From Siphonobacter aquaeclarae (GTDB lineage Bacteria; Bacteroidota; Bacteroidia; Cytophagales; Spirosomataceae): a stretch of DNA of 64,000 nt. Within the stretch, counting starts at the first letter, position 1, and each line of letters begins with the position of its first letter. The position numbers were made by a program, and so were the translations under genes. The notes under the pieces are model-generated. The model ran no database searches. It was given only the letters and a program-made list of their open reading frames with translations, and was not told the DNA's origin. This document shows positions 45,199-55,088 of the stretch, in pieces. The stretch spans positions 424,665-488,664 of the forward strand of contig NZ_FNGS01000001.1 of NCBI RefSeq assembly GCF_900103285.1, in the 5' to 3' direction.

Positions 45199-46092
45199 AT
45201 GCGAATCGTGCTGCTGTCAGTTGCCCTGCTGGCGGCTTTTTCTCCCGTTTCCTCCCAAATTACATCTCTCCGGACAAAAATCGAACAAATCACAAAAGGC
45301 AGGAAAGCGACGGTAGGCGTTGGCATTCATGCGTTTCGCGACGGTCAGACATTGACCATCAACAGAAACAGGCACCTTCCGATGCAGAGTGTCTACAAGT
45401 TTCACGTCGCCCTCGCAGTGCTGAAAGAAGTGGACAAAGGCCGGTTCCGGCTTGATCAGAACATGCATGTGAAAAAGAGCGATTACGTACCTGGCCTGCA
45501 CAGCCCGATGAGCGAAGCCTATCCGGGTGGGAATGTGGACCTGCCGCTGGCAGATATCATTCGGTTTATGGTGGCCGATAGCGACGGCAGCGCCTGCGAC
45601 TACCTTTTCAGGCTGTTGGGCGGGCCGGTGCGGGTCAATACCGTCATCCATGAGCTGGGTATTCAGGGCGTTGCGATCCGGAATACAGAAGAAATGATGC
45701 AGGCAACGGGCAACTGGGATGTTCAGTACTCCAACTGGACAACCCCGGTGGCAATGCTCGATCTGATGAAGTTATTCTACCAACGTAAAATTCTTTCCAC
45801 TCGTAGCTACGATTTTCTTTGGAAAGTAATGACCGAAACTACTACCGGGCAGAATCGTCTGAAAAAGCGACTGCCTGCCGGTACGGTTGTGGCGCACAAG
45901 ACAGGCACTTCAGGAACCCGGAACGGCGTGACCGGAGCGGTTAATGACGTCGGTTTTATTTCCCTGCCCGACGGCAGCTGCATCGCCGTCAGCGTGTTTG
46001 TCACCAATTCTACGGAGAGCATGGAGGCAAACGAGCAGCTCATTGCCGATATCGCAAAAGCAGCTTATGATCATTTTGCGGCATCTAAGTAA
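45199..46092 (+). CDS. Class A beta-lactamase, subclass A2-like
   Basis: A 297-residue periplasmic serine hydrolase. The ATG at 45199 gives a compact signal peptide (MRIVLLSVALLAAFSPVSSQ); the frame also opens at a TTG at 45163. The active-site SxxK is S64-V-Y-K67. The position of the SDN loop reads S128-D129-G130 in VADSDGSACDYLF, so the Asn is replaced by Gly. The omega-loop Glu lies in NTEEMMQATGNWDVQYSNW (E164 or E165), followed by the WTTP that marks the PER/VEB/CfxA-type branch. The KTG box is K234-T-G in VAHKTGTSGTRNG. The overall fold is intact. It stands alone, after a terminator and before a long AT-rich region. Confidence 0.88.
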   Translation: MRIVLLSVALLAAFSPVSSQITSLRTKIEQITKGRKATVGVGIHAFRDGQTLTINRNRHLPMQSVYKFHVALAVLKEVDKGRFRLDQNMHVKKSDYVPGLHSPMSEAYPGGNVDLPLADIIRFMVADSDGSACDYLFRLLGGPVRVNTVIHELGIQGVAIRNTEEMMQATGNWDVQYSNWTTPVAMLDLMKLFYQRKILSTRSYDFLWKVMTETTTGQNRLKKRLPAGTVVAHKTGTSGTRNGVTGAVNDVGFISLPDGSCIAVSVFVTNSTESMEANEQLIADIAKAAYDHFAASK

Positions 46093-46930
46093 TCGGGCGC
46101 CAAGCACATGCCGAATAAATACTAGTCGATTTTTTGTCTGAAAATGGCGATAACAGCGATATGGCCGTTCGAATGACTAGTATTTGTTGCAAATATTTCG
46201 ATTTTTTATGAGTATTATTTATTTAAATACTTTCTGATACTAGTTTAATTATATACTTATTCATTCATGCTTTTTCTAGCTGAAATAACACCAGTAAAAT
46301 TAAAGTAAAAAGATCTTGCAAGAAATAATGACTAAATTCTGTCCATTTTACCAAACATTATGGTCAAATACCTGTATGCACATAAAACAGTATTCGATTT
46401 GCCTTGTATTTAAATAGTACTCGAGATTACCCTGTCTCTTCCCTGTTTTCGTTTCTTTCTACTTTTTACTACTACAGCAGCTAATAATTTTCTTAAGTAT
46501 ACTTTATCACAAATGGAATAAGTATAGTATGTTTGTGGACGAAATTATAGTTATCGTCGTCATTTATCTATAGTAGTTACTAGAACATTTGTCTAAATCT
46601 GGCATACCCTGTCTAATACGTCCGGAAAAGGGTTATGTATAAACAGAGATTGTCGTTCCGTCTCTGATTTTAGTTTGATCGTTACCGGCATCAAAGTGGA
46701 TCGCTGCCCTTTGTTTCCCGGTATTCTCTCCGCCTGAACAAGTTATATATCTCCGCCGTTTCAGGTACCTGCCGCCGTGTTGATACGTCGCCGTGGTCTT
46801 CCTCTCCGGAAGCAATCAGGGTCGCATTTCCTTCGTAACGTTCCTTCAGCACCGTTTGCCAGCCGGAGGTCATGTTTCGCAGAACACCATCGCCAGTTGT
46901 GAATTATTCAGTTCAATCATCCTTTCAACA
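46093..46930. other. AT-rich gene-free island
   Basis: About 840 bp without a credible gene. The part 46110-46600 is far richer in A and T than either flank. AAATACTAGTC at 46117-46127 and GACTAGTATTT at 46175-46185 form an 11-bp inverted repeat, and ACTAGT recurs near 46240. Near-identical TACCCTGTCT words occur near 46427 and 46604. A promoter-like TATGTTTG lies at 46528-46535 and a small hairpin at 46644-46666. The rest, to 46930, would be a long leader of the next gene. Confidence 0.6.
46528..46535 (+). promoter_or_regulatory. Promoter-like TATGTTTG in the AT-rich island
   Basis: Matches the TAnnTTTG consensus, about 395 bp before the next start codon. No TTG lies at the right spacing upstream. 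In such AT-rich DNA a chance match is possible. Confidence 0.3.
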
Positions 46931-49900
46931 ATGAATGCGAGATCATTTACTTCATCCCTGCCAATCGGGCGGAAGTACTTTGGCGGATTTTCCGGCCCGG
47001 TATGGAAATCATTTTTCCTCTTTCTGATTTGGAGCACGGCGTTTACAGCTTCCTTCGTCACCCGGGCACAAACCGGATACATCTATGTTCACTCCAAAAC
47101 CCTGAATGAAACCGCCTCCGGCGACATTACCTATTCCGTATCCGGCGGTCCCACGGCCGTTTCGAACTTCACCCTGAACGACCAGCCCACCCGAACCACC
47201 ATCCGGGATATCGGCTTCTCCCAAAACGGACGGATCTGGGCCGTTACGAACGACCAAAAGGTCTGGTACCGGGAAGTCGGCAGCGCCACCTGGGTACAAA
47301 CGACTCTGATCAGCTCCAATCAGCGAATAGATGGCGGCGCCGGTACCAGTGCCTACTTCATTAATGCAGGCGTTGCCTTTTATACAGCAGATGGTACCAG
47401 TTCTACCGCTATATCGGCTGGAACCAGCTTTACGGATATCGGCAGCGGCTGGGATAATCTCCCCTATGCCATCAACGCAACGCAGGTGCTTCGCTACAGC
47501 GGGAGCGGCACCACCTGGAACGTCATCAATTCGAGTTTGTCACCCGCGCACGTCGACGTAGACCCGGTTTCCGGGAATGTCGCCGTTGCCACGACCTCCG
47601 GAGCCACGCCGTTTTACAGCGTCACGCCGGCGGGGGTAGCGACGAGTCTCGGTGCTCCAACCAACTGGAATACAGCCGTAGCCCCCCGGGACATTGCCGT
47701 CACCGGCAAGGGAGAAATCTTTGTCACCGGCTTCATCAGTTCAGCCGCCGGAGGCTATTATGTCTCGAAGAAATTGCCAGTCGGCTGGAGCAGCTACGAA
47801 GCATCGAGCTATGATGTCGCCCAGATTACCGGCGGCCCGGGCGGGCAGATTCTCGTTACGATGAACAGCGGCGGCTGGAACAACTTCACCTACCCCTATC
47901 TCAATATTTTCGCCCGGGCAGAAGACGGCAGCAATGTCTACTACATTGACGATGAGCGTATCCGGACTGCTCCTACCGGCAATTCCATCAAAATCCCCGT
48001 GGCGCCCGGTACCTACACCATCACCGAAACCGTGCCCGGAGGCTGGAACCTCGAAAAGGTTTCTGTTTTCGATCCTTCCTCGAATTCGTCCTCCAATGTC
48101 CCTGCAAAGACCGCAACGGTTAATGTGGCAGCAGATGAAGTAGTGCACGTCGTTTTTCAAACCGGAGCCGTCGTTCCTTTTGACATGACGAACAGTTGTA
48201 CGCCGACCTTTACCGAGACCTTCGGAACGGGTGCTACCGGGACCTTCGGCGCGGCGCCCAACGGTACCACAACCTATCACCTGATTAACACGTCGACACC
48301 CGCCGAAGACGGTTTCTATAAAATCGTCAACCGGGGTTCGGATTTCAATACCTGGCCGACGGCCGCCGCGATTGTTGACCATACCTCCGGAGACGGACAA
48401 GGTTATATGTATGCCGTTAATGCCGGATACGACAAGGGCGAGTTTTTCCGGAGACGGTTTACCAACGTCAAACCCGGTGGCAACTATACCTTTTCGGCCT
48501 GGATCGTGGACCTGACGCCACAAGCATCGGTGAATGTGAATGTTAATTTCTCTGTCTATGATGCCAATACCCAGGCACTGCTGGGTACCTATACCACCGG
48601 CGAGCTTCCGGGTATCACAGCACCCGCGCCCTGGCAGCAGTTTGGTTTTACGTTCACAGCGGCGTCTACCGATATTGACCTGGTGATCTCCAATGTGGGT
48701 TTCGGCGGAAACGGGAACGACCTGGCGCTGGACGATATCTCCTTTCTGCTCGAACAGATCGCCGCGCCGACACTGACCGTTACTACTAACTGCGGCTCCG
48801 GTGCGACAATTACCGTCACCTCACCTGTCGGATCAGGCGTGGAGTACAGCCTGGACGGCGTCAACTTTCAGTCGAGCCCGGTATTTGCCAACCTTCCTGC
48901 CGGAAACTATACCGTCACCGACCGATTCGTCAACACCACCTGTACCAATAGTAGTGTGCAGAATATCAGCGTTTTCAGTATCTGCGGAAATGTCTACAAC
49001 GACATCGATGCGCTGACCGATAACGTGGTCGATAACAACGGCGGCGCTCAACCAAGCTCCACGCTTCCCACCCTGTATGCAAGCCTGGTCAGCGGGGGCG
49101 TCGTCATTGCCACCGTTCCGGTTGTCAACGGTACCTATTCCTTTGGCAATGTATCTGCCGGCACCTACAGCGTGGTGTTGAAACAGGATTCTACCAACAG
49201 CACCACTCCCTCACTGCCGGCAGGCTGGGTCAATACCGGCGAGCACCTCGGAAGCTTTATGGGAAGCGACGGAACGGTCAACGGGATACTGCCCATCGGC
49301 ACGGTGAGTAGCAGGGTGGTCAACGCCAACCTGGGTATTCAGCAACCGCCAACGGCACTGACGAGCACCCTGCCACCCCAACCCAACCCCGGCGGGAGCA
49401 ACAACTATACCGTGCCGCCTGCCTCGTTTGACGGCGATGACCAAAACGGTGGAACCGTCACCTCCATTACCATTACCGCATTTCCGACCAATACCGAAAG
49501 CATCACCATCAACGGCAATACCTATACGCCGGCAACCTTCCCTCCGGCCGGCGTAACGGTCCCGACAGATGCCAATGGCAACCCGACACAACCGATAGCT
49601 GTCAACCCGATCGACGGAAACACCAGTGTCGTCATCACGTATACTGCTACCGACAACGGTGGCGCGGTCAGCCCGCCGGCAACGGTAACCATTCCGTTCA
49701 CAGCAGGTGCGCTGCCGGTCCGACTGGCTTCCTTCAAAGCCGCCGGATCGGGAGGAACCGTCGTACTCGACTGGGTGACATTAAGCGAAGCGAATAGTAA
49801 AGGCTTTTTTGTCGAACGCAGCACCGACACCCACAGTTGGGAAAGCCTCGGATGGATAGTCTCACAGGCAGAAAACGGCATGGCGACTACCCGTCTGGCA

Positions 49901-50251
49901 TACCGGTACGCCGACTACCAACCGGCAACGCCTGTTTCGTACTACCGATTGAAGATGATGGATCTCGACGGAACCTATACCTACAGTTCTGTTCAAAGCG
50001 TGGAAGCAGCTGACCTGATCCGGCTCGTTGCCGCGCCCAACCCGGCGCGGGATTTCTTCCGGATCAGCGGAGTTCCCCTGTCCGATATCCGGGAAGTTAC
50101 CCTTCAGGATCTGACCGGACGATCCGTCTATACCGGAAGTTTCCCTGAGCAGGGCTTTATGAATGTGAAAAACGTGGCAAAGGGTTTGTATGTGTTATCC
50201 GTACAGCTAAATAACGGCATCGTCCGTCAGGCAAAAGTTTTGATTCAGTAA
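46931..50251 (+). CDS. Large T9SS-secreted multidomain surface protein
   Basis: A 1106-residue protein. The ATG at 46931 gives a signal peptide with hydrophobic core FFLFLIWSTAFTASF ending near TRAQ; the upstream 46 codons of open frame have no coding character. The first ~370 residues look like a beta-propeller built of short strands with Trp-rich turns. A region around residue 420-600 (TFTETFGTGATGTFG ... LDDISFLL) resembles carbohydrate- or protein-binding beta-sandwich modules. A SdrD/prealbumin-like segment follows (NVYNDIDALTDN ... GTYSFGNVSAGTYSV), then a strand-rich linker, then a T9SS type A tail (APNPARDFF ... GLYVLSVQLN). The role may be adhesion or gliding, but nothing proves it. 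It ends with a clear terminator. Confidence 0.85.
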   Translation: MNARSFTSSLPIGRKYFGGFSGPVWKSFFLFLIWSTAFTASFVTRAQTGYIYVHSKTLNETASGDITYSVSGGPTAVSNFTLNDQPTRTTIRDIGFSQNGRIWAVTNDQKVWYREVGSATWVQTTLISSNQRIDGGAGTSAYFINAGVAFYTADGTSSTAISAGTSFTDIGSGWDNLPYAINATQVLRYSGSGTTWNVINSSLSPAHVDVDPVSGNVAVATTSGATPFYSVTPAGVATSLGAPTNWNTAVAPRDIAVTGKGEIFVTGFISSAAGGYYVSKKLPVGWSSYEASSYDVAQITGGPGGQILVTMNSGGWNNFTYPYLNIFARAEDGSNVYYIDDERIRTAPTGNSIKIPVAPGTYTITETVPGGWNLEKVSVFDPSSNSSSNVPAKTATVNVAADEVVHVVFQTGAVVPFDMTNSCTPTFTETFGTGATGTFGAAPNGTTTYHLINTSTPAEDGFYKIVNRGSDFNTWPTAAAIVDHTSGDGQGYMYAVNAGYDKGEFFRRRFTNVKPGGNYTFSAWIVDLTPQASVNVNVNFSVYDANTQALLGTYTTGELPGITAPAPWQQFGFTFTAASTDIDLVISNVGFGGNGNDLALDDISFLLEQIAAPTLTVTTNCGSGATITVTSPVGSGVEYSLDGVNFQSSPVFANLPAGNYTVTDRFVNTTCTNSSVQNISVFSICGNVYNDIDALTDNVVDNNGGAQPSSTLPTLYASLVSGGVVIATVPVVNGTYSFGNVSAGTYSVVLKQDSTNSTTPSLPAGWVNTGEHLGSFMGSDGTVNGILPIGTVSSRVVNANLGIQQPPTALTSTLPPQPNPGGSNNYTVPPASFDGDDQNGGTVTSITITAFPTNTESITINGNTYTPATFPPAGVTVPTDANGNPTQPIAVNPIDGNTSVVITYTATDNGGAVSPPATVTIPFTAGALPVRLASFKAAGSGGTVVLDWVTLSEANSKGFFVERSTDTHSWESLGWIVSQAENGMATTRLAYRYADYQPATPVSYYRLKMMDLDGTYTYSSVQSVEAADLIRLVAAPNPARDFFRISGVPLSDIREVTLQDLTGRSVYTGSFPEQGFMNVKNVAKGLYVLSVQLNNGIVRQAKVLIQ

Positions 50252-50316
50252 GAATCAACGGCCTCCGGCCGTAAGCCTGTAACGTGCGCGGTCAGATTTA
50301 GTTGAAAGGTTAGGGT

Positions 50317-50353
50317 TAAGGCGGTCTCATTGGGATCGCCTTACCTGTTTTTT
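50317..50353 (+). terminator. Rho-independent terminator of the T9SS protein gene
   Basis: TAAGGCG and CGCCTTA pair around a 13-nt loop, followed by CCTGTTTTTT. It lies about 65 bp past the stop codon and just before the end of the convergent copper ATPase gene. Confidence 0.7.
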
Positions 50354-50383
50354 ACCCAACATTCAAATATAACCACCTGTTAA

Positions 50384-52756
50384 TCAGCGCAGTGCTCCAC
50401 GTAGCAATTGTGCATTCAACGCCACAACCACGGTACTTACCGTCATCAGTACCGCGCCGATCGCCGGGCTGAGGACAAAATCAGGATATAGAACACCCGC
50501 CGCCAGCGGGATCGCAACGACGTTGTATCCCGTCGCCCAGAACAGGTTCTGTATCATTTTCCGGTATGTCGCGCGACCGAATTCCACCAGGTGCGTGATG
50601 TCGGTCGGCCGGCTGTTCACCAAAATAATATCTGCCGTTTCGGCGGCGACATCGGTACCAGATCCGACGGCAATCCCGACATTGGCCTGCGCGAGCGCAG
50701 GAGCATCGTTGACGCCGTCGCCGGTCATCGCCACAAAAAATCCCTGGCGTTGCAGGTCCCGCACGACATTCACTTTCTGATCCGGTAGTACTTCCGCGAA
50801 TACCCCGTCGAGCCCCAGCTCAGCGGCAACGGTATCTGCAACAGCCCGGTTATCGCCCGTCGCCATAAATACCTTAATACCAGAGCGTTGCAGACTACCC
50901 ACCGCTTCCTTCGAATCTTCCCGGATGCGGTCGGCCAGGGCGAGAAAACCGATCAGCTTTCCATCTGCCAATACGTATACGACCGTCTCCGCCTTGCCGG
51001 CTGAAGCTTCCGGTATAGGAATGTGCTGCTCTTTCAAATACCCGGGGCTGACAACCTGTATCTGTTTCCCATTGACCATTGCCGAAACCCCTTTGCCTGT
51101 AATAGATTGAAAATCAGCAATGGCGGGTATTTCCACTGCTCTTTCTTTCGCGGCACGGACGATGCCCTGCGCAATCGGATGCTGGGACGACTGCTCCAGC
51201 GCCGCAGCCGTACCGAGCAGCATTCCTTCTTTCCATTCCTCGGACAAAGGAGCGACGCGGGGTACGCCGAAAGCTCCCTCTGTCAGGGTGCCGGTCTTGT
51301 CAAAAACCATAGCTGTGATTTTCCGGGACTCCTCGAAAGCGGTTCTGTTCCGGATCAGCAGACCCTTGCCGGCAGAAATCCCGGTCGAGATCGCTACCAC
51401 CAGCGGTATAGCCACACCGAGTGCGTGCGGACAGGCCGTTACCATTACCGTCACCATCCGCTCAACGGCAAAGGCCGTTTCCTTTCCAGCTAACAACCAG
51501 GTAATCAATGTAATAAGTCCAACGGATAGCGACAGCAGCGTCAGCCATCCCGCTGCTTTGTCGGCCAGGGTTTGCGTAGCCGACTTGGCGTTTTGCGCTT
51601 CTTCGACCAATTTCACGACCTTACTGAGGTAGCTGTCTTCTCCCTTGTGGGTCACGCGAACCGTCAGGGCGCCTTCACCGTTGACGGCCCCGGCGATTAC
51701 CCGGTCTTTTACCCGTTTCTCGACCGGAACGCTTTCGCCGGTCAGCATGCTTTCGTTGACGGAACTTGCTCCGTCAACTACTTCGCCATCCGTCGGAATC
51801 CGTTCGCCGGGGCGGACCAGGACAAGATCTCCTTTTTCCAGGGTATCCACTCTTACGTCCTGTAACTGCTTTCCACTGACTTTGTGCGCTTCGGCGGGCA
51901 GCATTTGTACGATCAGTTCGAGGGATCGGGACGCGCCGGCGACCGACTTCATTTCCAGGTAATGGCCCAGCAACATAATGTCGATCAGCGTAGCCAGCTC
52001 CCAGAAAAAGTCCATTCCTTCCAGCCAGTGCAATGACACCGCGACACTATAGACGAACGCAGCCGTTATAGCAACCGCTACGAGCGTCATCATACCTGGT
52101 CGCCGGTTTCGCAGCTCGTCTATCATTCCGGTAAGAAAAGGCTTACCTCCGTATACATAGATACCAGTGGCCAGCCCGATCACGATCCACTCCCGAAAAG
52201 CAAAATCCAGGTGATAACCGGCCACTTCCTGAAACATCATCGACAAGGCTACCACGGGTACCGACAGAACAACACATACCCAAAACCGCTTCCAGAAATC
52301 GGCTATCATACTGCTGTGATCATGCCCGGAATGGCCGTGACCGGAGTGCATACCAGCCGGATGACTATGGCCGGCATGTTCCTGATGCTCCGTCCCGGAA
52401 TGAGCATTTGCCGGGTGCATAGGTTCATGCATTTTATGCCCCGAAGGAGGATGAACGTGGCTTTCCGCGGAGGCCGTTTCAGGATGATGGGAACCTTCTC
52501 CGCTATGTGCCTGATGTTGAGCAGTGTGACTACCGTGTCCGCCGGCCTCCATCATATGAAAAGTACCCACGGTGGATACCATACGCTGCAAGTCACTCAC
52601 TACCGGATGTACATCCACCGTCAGGGTAACCTCCGGCGGATCAATAGTGACATCAGCTGCCACTATTCCCGGTTGCTCTTCGAGCACCTGTTTGACGGCG
52701 GCGGCCTGCTCGGCGGTCTTCAATCCATGTAAGTGATAGCGATGTTGGTGTCTCAT
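50384..52756 (-). CDS. copB: Copper-type P1B ATPase (CPH motif, CopB-like) with His-rich N-terminus
   Basis: A 790-residue heavy-metal exporting ATPase. The transmembrane metal site is [13 protein letters not shown] (Cys442-Pro-His), the CPH type of CopB/P1B-3 pumps. The phosphorylated Asp is D486 in [10 protein letters not shown], and the hinge is [10 protein letters not shown]. The N-terminus has a ferredoxin-like HMA-type fold ([19 protein letters not shown]) with no CxxC, then a ~70-residue stretch crowded with His, Gly and Met ([11 protein letters not shown]) that likely binds metal. The start ([10 protein letters not shown]) is at 52756. It is alone on the minus strand, with no metal-responsive regulator gene beside it. 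Substrate is copper or silver ions by family, not proven here. Confidence 0.9.
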   Translation of the reverse strand: MRHQHRYHLHGLKTAEQAAAVKQVLEEQPGIVAADVTIDPPEVTLTVDVHPVVSDLQRMVSTVGTFHMMEAGGHGSHTAQHQAHSGEGSHHPETASAESHVHPPSGHKMHEPMHPANAHSGTEHQEHAGHSHPAGMHSGHGHSGHDHSSMIADFWKRFWVCVVLSVPVVALSMMFQEVAGYHLDFAFREWIVIGLATGIYVYGGKPFLTGMIDELRNRRPGMMTLVAVAITAAFVYSVAVSLHWLEGMDFFWELATLIDIMLLGHYLEMKSVAGASRSLELIVQMLPAEAHKVSGKQLQDVRVDTLEKGDLVLVRPGERIPTDGEVVDGASSVNESMLTGESVPVEKRVKDRVIAGAVNGEGALTVRVTHKGEDSYLSKVVKLVEEAQNAKSATQTLADKAAGWLTLLSLSVGLITLITWLLAGKETAFAVERMVTVMVTACPHALGVAIPLVVAISTGISAGKGLLIRNRTAFEESRKITAMVFDKTGTLTEGAFGVPRVAPLSEEWKEGMLLGTAAALEQSSQHPIAQGIVRAAKERAVEIPAIADFQSITGKGVSAMVNGKQIQVVSPGYLKEQHIPIPEASAGKAETVVYVLADGKLIGFLALADRIREDSKEAVGSLQRSGIKVFMATGDNRAVADTVAAELGLDGVFAEVLPDQKVNVVRDLQRQGFFVAMTGDGVNDAPALAQANVGIAVGSGTDVAAETADIILVNSRPTDITHLVEFGRATYRKMIQNLFWATGYNVVAIPLAAGVLYPDFVLSPAIGAVLMTVSTVVVALNAQLLRGALR

Positions 52757-53009
52757 GATAGACTTGACAGATGATGTAGTAAAGCAACTACTTCACTCTT
52801 ATAGCACCGTTACAAAGTTCGGGTAATTCCTTACAGAATTTTCCGACTGATTAACATAATAAAATTATGGAACAATGGGCGATGAGAATCGAATAGTCAC
52901 CCTTCTTTCTGACATCGGACCGAAATACGTGATTCTCGGTGTCTTCGTGAAACGGTAGCTTACGACGAAAAGTATTCCATTGAAAATCAGACAAATAGCA
53001 TTTTCATAC

Positions 53010-53720
53010 CTACTTCTTCCAGACATTATCTGCCAAAACCCGGCTCAATACTTCCTCCCGCTGCTGGCGGCTGATCGGAATCCGGTGGGAACCGATGAAA
53101 ATCTCATTCCCTTCGATGGCGTCAACCTTGGACCGCGCAACGAGGAAGGATTTATGTACCCGAACAAAGGAAGATGCAGCCAATTCCGTCTCTATATCTC
53201 TCAGGTTCAGGAGTGTAACATACTTCCCGCGAGTCGTAAAAATGGTGACATAATTCTGCAACCCTTCGATGAACAGGATATCGTCGACGTAGATTTTTTC
53301 GTATTTACTTCCACACTTGATAAATACATAGGCAGGTGCAACCGGCGCCGCGGGTCGCAACCGCAAGTCACATTGCTCTTTTGCTTTCCAGGCAGCTCTG
53401 ACGAATCGGTCGAATGTGATGGGTTTCAGCAGGTAGTCGAGTACATTCAACTGGAATCCTTCCAGCGCAAAACTCGGATACGCTGTTGTCATGACAACCA
53501 GCGGTGGGTTCTGCGTAATCTTCAGAAAATCAATGCCGCTCATCTTCGGCATCTGAATATCCAGAAACAGCAGATCCACGGACTGCTGCTCAAGGAGCGT
53601 CAGCAATTCCACGGGATTGGAGCAGGTGCCGCTCAGCCGGAGGAAGTCCACTTCCCGGACATAGCTCGAAAGCCCCTCCCGCGCGAGGGGCTCGTCGTCA
53701 ATGATAACGCAGTTGATCAT
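53010..53720 (-). CDS. LytTR-family response regulator
   Basis: A 236-residue regulator. The ATG at 53720 gives MINCVIIDDEPLAREGL; the frame also opens 11 codons earlier. The receiver has the acidic pair in IIDDEP, the phospho-Asp in LLFLDIQMP and the Lys in YLLKPI. The C-terminal LytTR DNA-binding domain is visible in VDDILFIEGLQNYVTIFTTR and SSFVRVHKSFLVA, RKIPISRQQRE-type end. Its start overlaps the end of the kinase gene by 23 bp, so the two are translated together. Target is unknown; the divergent TonB receptor is a natural candidate. Confidence 0.93.
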   Translation of the reverse strand: MINCVIIDDEPLAREGLSSYVREVDFLRLSGTCSNPVELLTLLEQQSVDLLFLDIQMPKMSGIDFLKITQNPPLVVMTTAYPSFALEGFQLNVLDYLLKPITFDRFVRAAWKAKEQCDLRLRPAAPVAPAYVFIKCGSKYEKIYVDDILFIEGLQNYVTIFTTRGKYVTLLNLRDIETELAASSFVRVHKSFLVARSKVDAIEGNEIFIGSHRIPISRQQREEVLSRVLADNVWKK

Positions 53721-54828
53721 ACGATTCGAGGTTGATTTCAACAGACTCGGCAAGCGTCAGTTCCAGGTCGACGTCGAATGACGCATCATCCGACCGGATC
53801 GACAGCCTGTGCTTTCCCGGGTAAAGCAGGTCCAGCCGTCGCTGCACATTTTTCAGTCCCAGCCCGCCCGAACGAACAGCCTCTTTCTCCGCCAGACCGG
53901 ACGTGGTATTATGGACATGGACGAAGAGCCGGTGATCTTCGAGCGTCAGGTGAATGGCGATCTCGCTCGGCCGGTCCGTCTCCCGGGAAACATGCTTGAA
54001 CGCATTTTCAACAAAAGACATCAGCACAAAAGGCGCGATGCAGAGGTGATCTGCTGGTGGCACATCGATGTTGAGTACGACGCCGGTCGCCCGGTCCATC
54101 CGCAATTTCTCCAGTTCCACAAAATTAATCAGATAGGTAATCTCCTGAGAAAGAGGAATATACTGATCGTTGCACTCGTACAGTTGGTAACGCAGCAAAT
54201 CCGAAAATTTGGCCAGTGAATCGGATGCCTTATCCGGATTCCGGTGAATCAGGAAAAAAATAGAGTTGATGGAATTGAACAGAAAATGTGGGTTAAACTG
54301 GTTGCGAAGGAAGGTCAGCTCGGCTTCCAGCTTTTCCTTTTCCAAAAGTTGCTGCCGCTGCCTGGTTTGTATCCAGTTTTTTGTCAGTTTGATACTCATG
54401 GCAAGCGTCAGACTCGCGACGGTCGACGGCAGTGCATTCCCCAAAAACTGAAAGAAACATCCGCTTTTCGTATCCCCACCATACAGCTCATGAAGGGAAT
54501 GGCCGGTCACCGCTGCGCTGAAATAGTACCCGCCGATAATACCGAGCGTCGCGCAGGCGATGGTACCCAGCAACCAGATACCGTATAAGCCGAACCTACT
54601 CGTTTCCAGATACTTAGGCAACAAAAAATACAAATTAAAATAGGTTGCCAGCGCCTGAAATACTACATAAAAACTGAACTTGATGGTATAGGGAAGGTAC
54701 AGCAGCGACTCCCAGGCCTTGACGGGATTGCCCAGCGTCACGATCCACCACAGGTAATGGTACACCAGCCAGAACGGAAGGTGATAGAGTTTAAATCGAA
54801 AGAACCAGTTCGGACGGGCGGAGCGCAT
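53698..54828 (-). CDS. LytS/YpdA-type sensor histidine kinase
   Basis: A 376-residue membrane kinase. The first ~150 residues hold four hydrophobic segments (YLWWIVTLG, FSFYVVFQALATYFNLYFL, GIWLLGTIACATLGIIGG, and the ALPSTVASLTLAMSI stretch). A coiled segment leads to the His_kinase domain with FNPHFLFNSINSIF, where His is the phosphorylation site. The ATPase part has FVENAFKH (N-box) and GGLGLKNVQRRLDLLYPG. It has no periplasmic sensor domain. It overlaps the LytTR gene by 23 bp and is divergent from the TonB receptor at 55089, separated by 260 bp. Confidence 0.92.
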   Translation of the reverse strand: MRSARPNWFFRFKLYHLPFWLVYHYLWWIVTLGNPVKAWESLLYLPYTIKFSFYVVFQALATYFNLYFLLPKYLETSRFGLYGIWLLGTIACATLGIIGGYYFSAAVTGHSLHELYGGDTKSGCFFQFLGNALPSTVASLTLAMSIKLTKNWIQTRQRQQLLEKEKLEAELTFLRNQFNPHFLFNSINSIFFLIHRNPDKASDSLAKFSDLLRYQLYECNDQYIPLSQEITYLINFVELEKLRMDRATGVVLNIDVPPADHLCIAPFVLMSFVENAFKHVSRETDRPSEIAIHLTLEDHRLFVHVHNTTSGLAEKEAVRSGGLGLKNVQRRLDLLYPGKHRLSIRSDDASFDVDLELTLAESVEINLESYDQLRYH

Positions 54829-55088
54829 AGGTCTGCGTAGTCGGGAAATCGCTTCTAAAACAATATAGCTCTATTTGTCGGTTTTCCCGGGTGGAAACGG
54901 ACGACCGGTTCCGGGAAATTGACCAACTGTTCCGGAGACTGTACGATCGTCCGCTTTGACACAAAAGGAGTCTCTTCCGCCGGACAGCTATCAGAAACAG
55001 CAGGTTGTCAAGTAGTTACCATCGCTGATCCCGCAATTTTCCAGGTTTCAGGGCTTTCCGGTCTTTTTGTCCGGAAAATGGGTCCTGT

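Noticed and set aside
46691..46873. Leftward 60-codon frame ahead of the T9SS protein gene
   Set aside because: It lies opposite the leader of a well-supported gene, with no recognisable domain, and is short enough to occur by chance.
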